Shown here: piece by piece, positions 9,804 through 18,356 of the stretch | How positions within the stretch are numbered: position 1 is the first letter of the stretch | How the letters are laid out: each line of letters opens with the position of its first letter | Source: Scleroderma bovista | Taxonomy: Eukaryota; Basidiomycota; Agaricomycetes; Boletales; Sclerodermataceae | DNA: 18,356 bases | Direction: 5' to 3' | NCBI GenBank assembly: GCA_037178675.1 | Contig: JAYMGJ010000471.1 | Location: 1-18,356, forward strand | The notes under the pieces: generated by a model | What the model saw: the letters and a program-made list of their open reading frames with translations, nothing else | What the model was told of the DNA's origin: nothing | Databases searched by the model: none | Position numbers and translations under genes: made by a program

Positions 9804-11289
9804 ATGTCGTTGCGAACTCAACAGGTTGACTTGGTCACACACACTTGTCTCAGCCTTCTTTCCTTCGTCGTTCATCACCACCATACCCTGCTGACATCTC
9901 GCTCGATTCTCAGAGTCCAAGATGGCAGGTAGGCTCTCCAATCGTCCCCGTTGTTCAGCACGAACTCACCACGCTGCAAGCGATTTACGCTGTGTACACA
10001 TCCCCCACGCATCCCCCCGTGCCTAACCATCTTCCTACCCTGATTGTCACCCCGCACGGTATGTGGATTGTGTGATTGCCCTGCCATCTCTCACTCCATC
10101 CTTAGGGCAACCATCCAACATCCTGTATTCTTATCTCCACACTAACTTTGTGAGTACCTCCCCCCATATCGTATGACCCGGCGTCTAAGGTGACTATTCC
10201 AGAACACCGAGAACTACCTCCTGACACCATCTCCCCAGGGAGACCTCTGTGTTGCCAAACTATTCCCTCCCCGCCAAAATCAAGGCAAAGCAACGGCATC
10301 TGACCCAGGTCACTCCAGCCCCTCGTCCTCTCGCATCGTCAGATGCGAGGCTTCTAGGAATCTCAAATGGTCCATTGCAAACACGGGTGTCATTTCCCCC
10401 ATATACAAGCTCTCCCTTCCATCCCCTGATTCTCCAGATCTCCCTCTCTTCCAGATCTCCAAGCCAAACCCACACACCGCATTCTGGAGCATGTTCTACT
10501 TTGCCTATGCTGGGCATAACATACCCCCGAAGCGGATCGAGTTTGGAAAGATACAGAAGAATCCTCCTGGTCCCAATGGCGGCGGCACAAGGATCAGCAT
10601 CACTGGCAAAACACCGGAGGAGAAGGCTGTGTGGCAGACCCTGGGTGAGGGAAACGAGGACTGTGTGGAATGGGTCGTTCTCTGCGCAGCACTGAACCTT
10701 CTCGAGTACGTACTCCAAATCATCCCATCTTACAAGACCACTGACATGGCAACGCCCTCTACTCCGCAGCGATGAGATCGTGAAAGCTGCCGAGAAGAAT
10801 CCGCCACCACCTTCGATTCCCCAACAGATGCCTGCTTCGGGTGGTCGCCCAACCCCTGTCTCGCTCCATGATCCCGGCCCACAGTCTGCGCAGGGGCAAC
10901 AGCGCCAGGGGCCTCCGCAGCAGCAGTCCTCAGCGCGTGGACCACAACTAAACGGGCATCCTGGACCAGCCTCCGGCCCTGGCGGCCGTCCCGTGCAGGG
11001 TCAGGCTCCGCCGCGCGGGTACGCTCCAGGCCAAGGCCCCCCTCCCCCTGGTCCACCTGGTGCTGCTGGCTATCCTGCTCCTCCGCAAGGATACGCGCCA
11101 GGTCCGGGACGGCAGCCTCCTCCCGGACAGCGTCCTGGTATGCCTGGTGCTCCTGGTGTCGGTCCTCCCGGAAACGCTCCTCCACCAGGTATGCTCACGG
11201 GGCGCCCGCCACCTCAAGGATATCCCCAGCAGGTACCCATGCCACAGCCTGGCCAGCCCCAGCCCCAGAGTGGGCAGAGGAGGATTTAA
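9804..11289 (+). CDS. Unrecognised protein with Pro/Gly/Gln-rich C-terminal tail
   Basis: Function not recognised. Proposed exons: 9804-9824, 9914-10058, 10106-10149, 10203-10705, 10770-11289, giving about 410 aa. The core (about residues 13-245) looks like a folded domain: alternating hydrophobic stretches, ISKPNPHTAFWSMFYFAYAG (155-174), HNIPPKRIEFGKI (175-187), GTRISITGKTPEEKAVW (198-214) and LGEGNEDCVEWVVLCAALNL (217-236), ending DDEIVKAAEKN. The tail (about 250-410) is dominated by Pro, Gly and Gln, with GYAPG/GYPAP-type motifs, and is probably disordered. No signal peptide or clear membrane helix is seen. The frame of exon 2 has a stop at 9827 and no upstream ATG, so a spliced start is needed. 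MSLRTQQ is the best candidate (donor CAG|GTTGAC, acceptor TTCTCAG at 9913 with CTGAC upstream). An acceptor at 9928 would remove five residues. Confidence 0.78.
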
Positions 11290-12319
11290 GGATTTGTGGC
11301 ATCTCTTACAGCGATGGCGGAATGATTTCTCTCTGGACAGCGTGCGTTTCCACAGCCTTGGCTTATTTATTTACCCGGTGTCTGGTTGGATTGATTTGAT
11401 GATGTCGGTTCACTCCTTTAATAATCTCTCTCCCCTGTTCATTCTTTTTTTGTCCTTGATGTTATAACTTATATGAAAGCGGACTTGGGCTTAGCTGGCG
11501 TCGGTCATCTGTCTCAGCTCGAGAACGGTATATTGGGTCTTCTGGCATTGCCGTGCACTCACTCAAAGCGTCTCTTCTCTGGTTACTTCCATGGATGGTG
11601 TAGGATAAGTTGTAGTGATTACAATTGAATTTTTTCGTCAGCGTATCGGGATATCATATCATTGGCTCGTGTACTTTGGGAATGCCCATGAAGCCTATGA
11701 TCACGGATCGTATTACTAGCACTAATAGCAGTAAATCTAAACCGGTGGTGCAGTACTTCAAAACCCGTGGTCTGGACGAGCTCACCTGATCATTAAAATG
11801 AAGCTTTCTCTTTAATGTTCGGATCTTATACTATGTAGAAACAAAGTTTCCTGGACATTATACTTGAATGATTCCGCGACTTCCCCGACATTGATCTCGT
11901 TTGGGGGAAAACATATGCACGCAGCTAACTATACATGTGTGTTCAAGAAATCAATGAAAAACAGCATGTATGGTGCCATCATGCTATATCATCATAGGTA
12001 GAAATATAAGCACAGTACAATTCACTTTCAAGATGTACATGCAATTGTATACAAAGGCAGCAACAACTGCCGCAAGGGCAAACGACAACCTTGACAACTT
12101 GTGTGTTAAAACACTTTGCTTCTCACTCCAACACTTTCTTTCACTCAAATTTGCTGAATGGAGTGGCCACGGGAGGTTCTAGTTATCTCATAAGGTACAT
12201 TTGGAATAAGCAAGAAGTCTAGGGTCATAGCTCGCATTAACCAACCCGATTACTTCGCGTGAAGGGAAGGATGAGGGAATGCCGTGAAGTCTAAGTAGAG
12301 GGGACAAAATCTATCAAGC
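11290..12319. other. Convergent intergenic region (3' ends of Pro-rich gene and citrate synthase)
   Basis: 1,030 bp between two genes that face each other; it should hold both 3' UTRs and polyadenylation sites. The sequence is more A/T-rich than the genes on either side, with T-runs (for example near 11446) and A-runs. A 70-codon ATG frame at 11970-12182 (+) has no recognisable features and is probably chance. No RNA gene or repeat was recognised. Confidence 0.6.
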
Positions 12320-14564
12320 TCAGTTTTTAATTAGCTTCTCCAATGCATCCATGGAGTAGGCTATGTGGAGGGGGAGCGGACAAGAATTAGTCAGGAGCAT
12401 GAGGGGAACAAAAAAGACTGACATTTTGGTCGCTCAATGGGAAGGCCAAGTGCTGGTCGCATGTGTGTCAGATCTCTATGAGTTAAAATGCATCAAAAAG
12501 CGTACCTCGTGCCCACACCAGTTGTGTCACGGCCCCCAGAGCTGTGGGAAAGATGTAGGTGAGAAATAGCCTAGGTGATACACAAGAACATAGCGGTGCT
12601 TACCTCTCGAAACTCCGAAAATGACAGTGTAGTACTTGACAAGAATAATGAACAGACGGTTCTTTGGTCGAGTGGGTTACGTTACCTTGAATTCTGTCAG
12701 ACCGTAGTGGTACAACACACAGCCTATCACACGTCGTAAGTAGAAGGTCTCAATGAATGACAAACAGACATACCAGACGCGGCATCAACGTTGGGGTAAG
12801 GGTTCTTCGTCTGTTGAACAAGGTTAGATCGCAAATTAAAAACGGCTGTCCTCGTTGCAAAACTGACCTTGCCATGCTCCTTCAACACTTCCGGTGCAAC
12901 TTCCGCAGTCTGATTAGAAAATGTTAGTCACAGTGAAACTTGTCATCAACCTGGCGGAGTTGGTACCTGTTGGACAAGCTGGATTGTAGGGCTTGCTTGG
13001 AGCTCTGGCCTGGACTTGGCAAACTCCAGAAGGGCAACGAAACGAGGATCAGGATTCCTCAGGACACCATGACCATATCTACGAAAAGTGAGATATCGCT
13101 TTAATATGCACCACTAATCGAACTTACCCTGGAACGACTTGGCCAGCTTTGAGTGTCTTCCAGAGATATTCCTTGATATTATCATGAGTGATTGTGTCCC
13201 CAATCTCCTTTTGCATAGCCATCTGCCATCTCAGCACCTCCTGGTTGGCAAGGCTGAAGAGGAAGGTAAACATGTTTTCCAACACGAAGCTCGTGAAAAA
13301 CAAACCCATGAAGTGGTCCTGCAAGCGCATTAAGACCGGCCGCGTATGCCAGGTAGGGATCAGCAAGTGTGGAGCCGACCAAATCTGTTCACATTTAGCA
13401 CATGTCTACGATGGTTGGGTATGCGTCGACCTACGAGCTGTGTGAGCAGAGGCATTGCCACCCTCATGGTCGCCGTGTAAGGCAATATACAAGCGCAAGT
13501 ACTCGGTCATAGCCTTATTGTCACCGAATCCCAGGTTGTTGGAGTAATTGCCTGAATAAAGTTAGGTGCGGCATCAACGATGTTTTCCTCGACAGACTCA
13601 CCAACAAGATCCAAGTTCCTGTCGATGGGTGCAATTGGCCTGTCCGAGTGGTAAATGTTGCGGTATATACGCGCCGCCAGGGCAGGCAGCTTCGCGACGA
13701 GATCGAGACAGTCCTCTAAAGTGTAAGTCCAGTAGTCGGGTTTCTTTATGCCTCGCTCGTACGCGGCCTGAAACACGCTGTTATGGTTCAGAGCTGCAAC
13801 ACCCATACTCAGTTGTGACATGGGGTGAAGGGTCTTCGGCAGACTGCTTGGACGTCAAAACCTGTACACAGGATGGCAACATGACGCACGAGTCAAGGAG
13901 CTTCTCGACGAAGGTAGGAAGTTCCCCCCGGTCAGCAAGCTCGGCCGACAGCTGTTTGCTTTGTTCAGGGGTTGGGACTTTTCCGGTCATTAAGAGCCAA
14001 AGCATGCTCTCGGCAGTCATCTCCTTCCCGCCTGGCGACGAAGGTAGCAGTTTCTGACATTCTGGAATGCTCAGACCATGGAAGCGGATACCCTAATGTG
14101 GAAAAGTGTCATGATAAAACTTGCAGTTAAGCTCGAAGACGCAAACCTCAATGGGGTCTAGGACGGATGCTTCCCAGAGCATGGCCTTGATTCCTCTCAT
14201 GCCTCCGATGATGTTCTCGACCTAGAAAAAACGCGTGAATTGGCATTCGAAGACCGACTAAAAGTAGCGTACTTTGACATCACCGACCACGGTATGACCA
14301 TGCTCGGCTTTCTGTTAATTGGGACAACGGTCAGCCGGGGTCCCCCCCCCACCGAAGTGCATACTGACCAGTCTTTTTAGCTGCTCCTGCTTCGGCGGTA
14401 TCACCTCTTGCAGGGTTTCCTTGAGCGTCTTCACCGACCATCAGCACTACGTCAAAAAGCACCATGTATCTCCGAACCTTGGTAGAGGCCAGACGGCGGC
14501 AGCCAGCATTGCGAGCAATGCTCCGCACAGCGAACGAAGACTGAAGCGAGACCTGTTTAAACAT
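12320..14564 (-). CDS. Citrate synthase, mitochondrial
   Basis: Condenses acetyl-CoA with oxaloacetate to citrate, the first TCA-cycle step, in the mitochondrial matrix. Seventeen exons: 14564-14478, 14428-14369, 14311-14273, 14221-14147, 14092-13890, 13843-13602, 13551-13435, 13384-13306, 13253-13128, 13078-12967, 12909-12868, 12810-12774, 12723-12686, 12634-12604, 12541-12506, 12452-12423, 12360-12320. All phases agree; the product is about 464 aa, normal for the family. The first 29 residues are Arg/Ser/Ala-rich without acidic residues (presequence). Catalytic residues by family alignment: His300 in LAGPLHGLANQEVL, His346 in [14 protein letters not shown], Asp403 in [11 protein letters not shown]. 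The C-terminus LEKLIKN lacks a peroxisomal SKL signal, supporting the mitochondrial isoform. Most fungal enzymes I know have DAHSG where this has DAASG. The gene is divergent from SEC66. Confidence 0.98.
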
Positions 14565-14795
14565 ATCCACAGCGGTGGGGAGAAAGAAAAACTCGGATGG
14601 GGTGAGTTTTCAAAACCAACTCGCGGGTCTTTTTATGTGATTCGGGGATCCTCGGGTCTCAAGCGAACAGCCAATCATCGAATGCCTCGCCGGCCCGCCC
14701 CCTGCCGGAGCGGACAGAGGGTCTCCGGAGCGAGCCACAAACACGGCCAACCAGCACCGGAGCTGAGGGAACACGTCTTCACTTGGTGCCAGAAC
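14565..14795. promoter_or_regulatory. Bidirectional promoter, citrate synthase / SEC66
   Basis: 231 bp separate the two start codons, so both promoters must sit here. A CCAAT box in the form GCCAATCA lies at 14671-14675, near the middle; CCAAT is the core bound by the HAP/NF-Y complex, which activates respiratory genes in fungi. The half nearer SEC66 is GC-rich and contains CCGGAGC three times (14705, 14725, 14757). No TATA box is evident for either gene. Confidence 0.6.
14671..14675 (+). promoter_or_regulatory. CCAAT box (HAP/NF-Y-type site)
   Basis: The sequence CCAAT followed by CA occurs 107 bp upstream of the citrate synthase ATG and 121 bp upstream of the SEC66 ATG. The motif is short and can occur by chance; its place in the promoter of a TCA-cycle gene is the main support. 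Confidence 0.45.
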
Positions 14796-15751
14796 ATGGC
14801 CTCTCTCCTCGTCCCAGTCCTTTACATCGGCATAGTCGTCAGTAGTTTACTTGTCTTTTCTCACTTTTACAGAAAACGAAACGCAGGTGCGTCCCTTTCC
14901 CGTGAAATACTCAATTATAAACGTATGTCACCAACAGGAAAAGTTTACGAGCCATACTTTCCTTCGCATCCAGAACGTGATGTCTACGTTTCGTTGCTTC
15001 AACAGACGGACCCCCCTGCGCACGAGGCACTCCTCAAAGCTGCGCTGCTTCGGCGCGCCATGACAGACGTCAGCCGCGTGGTCAAAATACGCGAAGACAA
15101 ACCCGCACTGCAGAACCTCTTGCAAAAGGGCTCCATCGGAGATGATCTGTGGAATAGCTTGTTACAGGCGGAGAAGGAGCTCGAGGCAGAGGTCATGGAA
15201 GTTGTCGCAGAAGCAAACACGTTCGTCGAGGGCTGGGGCACTCTCATCTTCCAAACCGCAGGTGAAACGCTCGCAAACGAGAAAATGCGGAGCATATATG
15301 ACAACACAGCAGCAGCACGAGCGACAAAAGGCAGGTCTGCTGTCATTCTCTCTCTGTCAAGGAGAACCTTTGACTCTCGCTTGACAGAACAAAAGTATGG
15401 CAAACTCGGAAAGACCGTTGAGCTCCCTGCCTCCCAACCCATGATGATACCTGGATCACCCCTTCCTGGCTCACCAGCAGCAGCTATGCTTGCAGCTGTA
15501 CAATCTCAGGCACAGACCAAGGCGCAAGGGCGTCCTGTTTCCCCAGCACCCACGTCAACGCTTGCCAAGCCCTTGGGTGGACTCACGCCGCCCGGAAGCG
15601 GTCGTCCCGAGAGCGTTGCCTCCAGTGACGGTGACGGTGAGCCCCAGACCCAGCGCCCCCCTCCGAAATCGGTAGGTCTGTAAGAATACCTTTTTATCTT
15701 ATCTGAAACGTGCACGCTCCCCAGCCCAAGAAGAACAAGAAGCGCAAGTAG
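14796..15751 (+). CDS. SEC66: SEC66/SEC71-like ER translocation protein
   Basis: Subunit of the Sec63 complex that supports post-translational import into the ER (family knowledge). Exons: 14796-14886, 14938-15330, 15388-15671, 15725-15751; phases agree, about 264 aa, somewhat longer than the roughly 206-aa yeast protein. One N-terminal membrane helix (about residues 4-22, VPVLYIGIVVSSLLVFSHFY) is followed by RKR, predicting a short luminal N-terminus and a cytosolic body. The family core includes YEPYFPSHPERDVYVSLLQQ, RRAMTDVSRVVKIREDKPAL, FVEGWGTLIFQTA and NEKMRSIYDN. After about residue 175 the chain is Pro/Ser/Ala-rich and ends PKKNKKRK, encoded by a 27-nt last exon. ATG 14796 is preferred although the frame is open further upstream, because it directly precedes the helix. 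The second intron uses a GC donor. Confidence 0.9.
15331..15387 (+). other. GC-AG intron in the SEC66 gene (57 nt)
   Basis: The junction reads AAG|GCAGGT ... CTTGACAG|AA. Removal joins ARATK to EQKYGKLGK in frame. The nearby GT donor (AG|GTCTGC, four bases later) would shift the frame to an early stop. The intron is 57 nt with no stop, so retention would add 19 residues. Confidence 0.65.
15672..15724 (+). other. Last SEC66 intron, with an alternative stop if retained
   Basis: TCG|GTAGGT ... CCCCAG|CCC. Splicing gives the basic end SPKKNKKRK. Without splicing the frame reads SVGL and stops at 15681-15683. Length 53 nt. Confidence 0.7.
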
Positions 15752-15932
15752 ACACCGTAGTACGACATGTGTATACCCTCATTTACCCATGAGCTCTCGT
15801 GCTAGTACCTTGCATTAGAGTCATCAATGTAAATTGGGTCAGAACAAGTACAATGCGTAAGATTATACAGACAATACGTCCAAACTGGAACCATCTCCTC
15901 CAGCATACAGTTCGTAATGGGAACAAAAAATC

Positions 15933-18356
15933 TCATCCGCGAATAACTATTGATTTCTCCCCTGCGCCAAGTCGTGTCTTGCCTGACCTGTCAACATGGT
16001 CAAGCCCAAGGCAATCTTCTGGCGCAAATTTATGATCATAGATGATGTCCTCTGCATAACAGTCAGTAGACATGCCGTGTGGAACAAACCGGATAACATT
16101 ACCATCTTCAATATATGACGGTTGCTTGAAGGTTGCAACCTGGAGAAGGGCGAATCTATACTTGGAGAATTCCTTGTCCGAGACGCCTAGCCGTGCTTGC
16201 AGACGTTTCTTCGTGTCTGCAAATTTCTCGTGCTGAAGATAATAAAGTAAGGGTACTTGCAGGAAACAGCCAAACCAGGAAGACCTACGGGTTTGACAAC
16301 GAAGCGGAACGGGACTCCGTGTGTCCGCGATACTTCCTTGTGGAAGTGGAATACACTGATAACCTTGTCCAGTTCCGAAGCCTCCAGTTCTTCTCGCGGT
16401 GTTTCCTACGCAACCGTGAGCATCATTACGAAACATCGAACGCAAAAAATCGCATACCTCCGCATACAGATCCACTGGATCTGGGATATTCCCGATCATT
16501 TCCGTGCCAGTAAACTCCTTCTGTGTTTTCCCATCCTTTGACACCTCAAACACACGGATCTTACCCGTTCCCCCTGGCGTCAGCGTCACTTGTTTCGCCA
16601 GGTGTTCAGCCAGGTCATGAATCATGCTTGTCTTGGGTAACAAGAACGGATATGATGCCTCCTCGCGGTTGTGAATGCCCGTCCAGATGATCTTGAGACT
16701 CCTCTTCGTCTCGAGTTCGACGATGCTGACTTCCAGTTTCTCATACAGGATCACGGTCGTCGTCGGGCTGATGTAGTTTGATCCCATGATTTCCGCTATA
16801 CTTTGGTTGAGGGATCGCTTGAGAATAGACTTGGCTGTGCCATTGGCAATATGTGTCGTCGTGAATCGCAGCTTGATGGGATCGTGCCTCAAAAATTCGC
16901 CTGCTTTTTGAGACATCTGTTACACCATCAGTGCTTGCAAAAACTAGAAGGAGCACTTGTACGCACGACATCGTAGTTATGTTTCTTGCTTAATACGAGA
17001 CTGAATTCGGGACGGTCATGCTCCTCAAACTTGGGGCGGAAGATGATCATCACGCGGTTCTGGAGGAAATCGTAGAATTGAATAGGATTCGAGTAGAGCC
17101 CCTGACTCTCGAGGTCATGGATCCTGCAGGGTGTCAGTCCAAGGTCTGCTCAGGATGGAGACATCGCCCACTCTTTGTCTGTCTGTTCAACCTGGAAACA
17201 GATGACGTCTCCATCCTGAATCTCACTCTGCGCAAAGGTGAGCTTCGGCTTCATAAGCTCGATCATGCTAGGTTTGATTTCCTAGTCAGACCTATCAGAT
17301 TTCCGAACACGTCCCAATAACAAACCCAAGTCATACCTCATACAACTTCAACGGTGTGCCCGGCGTCCATCGCATCCGTTCGTTGATAATGGGATGCAGG
17401 TCCTGCACCTTGCTGTTTCGCGAAACGTACACCTTTCCAACACCATACAACGTCTGTTTTGACATATCGAAGTGCTTGACGAAGATCATGATGTGGCCCG
17501 GTGGCGGCTCGGGCTACGGCATGCCATGAGGTTAGTCCGTAAACCGGAGAGAAGGAGAGCGACGTACTTTGGTTGGATCGGGTATCACATCGAGGTACAG
17601 ACGGAGGTCATTCTGTCTCGCTGCCATATTGCTGCGGATGACATCGACAGCTGTGGAATGGAAACCAGGATGAGCACGGAAACCTCAGTAAGTGGGTACA
17701 CCCACTGAGCGCTGGCTCATTCTCAGGAATATGTGTGTCGGGTCGGACTGTCTTGTTCTGCCTGTTGACCAGAACCCATAGCCGGATTTTGTTCACAGGA
17801 AGGTTAAAGTGGTCCGCGACGCGCGATTTGAAGAGGCTGTACGTCTCCTGCTTCAGAACGCGGAAGGTGGGTAGGTCAGACGGTGGCCAATTCTTCTCAT
17901 CAAATGTTGCAAGGTCGAAACCCTCATGCTGAGCAAAGGTCTCATCTGTGATAACCTAATGGGGGTCAATATGTTGAAATGGAAACGGCGACAGGCACAA
18001 ACCTTCGCCGTCAGGAACAGGTGTTGCTCCTCGCGTTCCCTCCTCTTCGCCTCGAGTTGGAGACGTTCCTCATCCAGCCGGCGTTCTAGACCGAGGTAAG
18101 CAAGCGAAAACACATCACCGATATGAAAAACATACTGAGATGGGGAGGCGTATCCTCTTCCTTAAATGGTGCCAATACTTCATCGCCCATTGCATCCCGG
18201 ATATACACCAACATGTATGCATTGGTGAAGCGTTTCATTGCCCGGAGCTGGTTTCGCTGCATGGGGTAAAGATGACCATTCAATGGTTCACCACCATAGT
18301 TCTCCTCCAAGACTTCGCGGTCGGTGACAGGGGTGACGCGATCATCGTCGAACTTG
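15933..18356 (-). CDS. USP7/Ubp15-type ubiquitin-specific protease, C-terminal part
   Basis: Cysteine deubiquitinase of the USP7 (HAUSP)/Ubp15/Ubp21 family; 5' end lies beyond the right edge. Exons in window: 18356-18136, 18085-18003, 17955-17706, 17650-17568, 17513-17337, 17281-17172, 17123-16967, 16916-16458, 16405-16289, 16232-16103, 16051-15933; phases agree, 634 aa visible of an expected 1,100 or so. The window opens at KFDDDR, whose first Asp (18347-18349) corresponds to the catalytic-triad Asp; Cys and His are upstream. The catalytic domain ends with RFTNAYMLVYIRDAMGDEVL. A charged helix (RRLDEERLQLEAKRREREEQ) leads into the ubiquitin-like modules: FRVLKQETYSLFKSRV with HFNLPVNKIRLWVL, then DLESQGLYSNPIQFYDFLQN, HDPIKLRFTTTHIANGTAK and WTGIHNREEASYPFLLPK. 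The end, DIIYDHKFAPEDCLGLDH through EKSIVIRG, matches the USP7 C-terminus that enhances catalysis. The gene converges on SEC66, with 181 bp between stop codons. Confidence 0.96.

Noticed and set aside
9922..9930. ATGGCAGGT as start of the Pro-rich gene
   Set aside because: This ATG is out of frame with exon 2, and the only nearby acceptor gives a 34-nt intron with the wrong phase.
10948..11217. Arg/Ser/Thr-rich minus-strand frame opposite the Pro-rich tail
   Set aside because: It is the reverse complement of a Pro/Gly/Gln repeat-rich coding stretch and has no independent signal.
11970..12182. 70-codon plus-strand frame in the convergent gap
   Set aside because: No motif, A/T-rich surroundings, and location in the expected 3' UTR zone suggest chance.
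14342..14350. Run of nine C residues as a possible slippage site
   Set aside because: It lies in a citrate synthase intron (14312-14368), so length changes there would not affect the protein.
14319..15683. Single 454-codon frame covering the SEC66 region without introns
   Set aside because: It begins inside the divergent citrate synthase gene and reads through the promoter and the first two SEC66 introns, which happen to be multiples of three. Family similarity begins only at the ATG at 14796.
1..18356. A new defence, mobile or biosynthetic gene system
   Set aside because: All seven genes except one belong to conserved housekeeping families with normal domain content, and nothing links them functionally. 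No repeats, integrase, transposase or cluster enzymes were seen.

Overview
This window looks like nuclear DNA of a filamentous basidiomycete, probably an Agaricomycete (inferred). Seven protein-coding genes are split by about 52 short introns. Most introns are 46-64 nt with GT-AG ends and CTGAC/CTRAY-like branch points, and the proteins read as fungal orthologues of conserved eukaryotic families. No rRNA, tRNA, CRISPR, transposon or bacterial-style operon was found.

Layout, left to right. Three minus-strand genes lie in tandem: a TBC1D5-like Rab GTPase-activating protein (44-2923), a cytosolic SSA-type HSP70 ending in EEVD (3082-5272) with a heat-shock-element cluster and TATA box upstream, and a PP2A B56 (Rts1/Par1-type) regulatory subunit (5809-8300). 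A 1.5-kb gap without a convincing gene follows. Next is a plus-strand gene of unknown function with a Pro/Gly/Gln-rich tail (9804-11289). It converges, across a 1-kb gap, on a 17-exon mitochondrial citrate synthase on the minus strand (12320-14564). Citrate synthase is divergent from a SEC66/SEC71-like translocon gene (14796-15751), and the two share a 231-bp promoter interval with a CCAAT box. Last, on the minus strand and running off the right edge, is the C-terminal part of a USP7/Ubp15-type deubiquitinase (15933-18356).

The genes do not form a pathway or cluster; this is ordinary core-genome housekeeping synteny (vesicle traffic, protein folding, phosphatase regulation, TCA cycle, ER import, deubiquitination). 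I did not find a previously undescribed system. The points most worth a second look are two or three apparent GC-AG introns, two of them exactly 57 nt and frame-preserving; alternative C-termini of the SEC66 gene depending on its last intron; the HSP70 promoter; the citrate synthase/SEC66 bidirectional promoter; and the unrecognised Pro-rich gene. All gene models were spliced by eye from reading frame and family similarity. No alignments or database searches were run.
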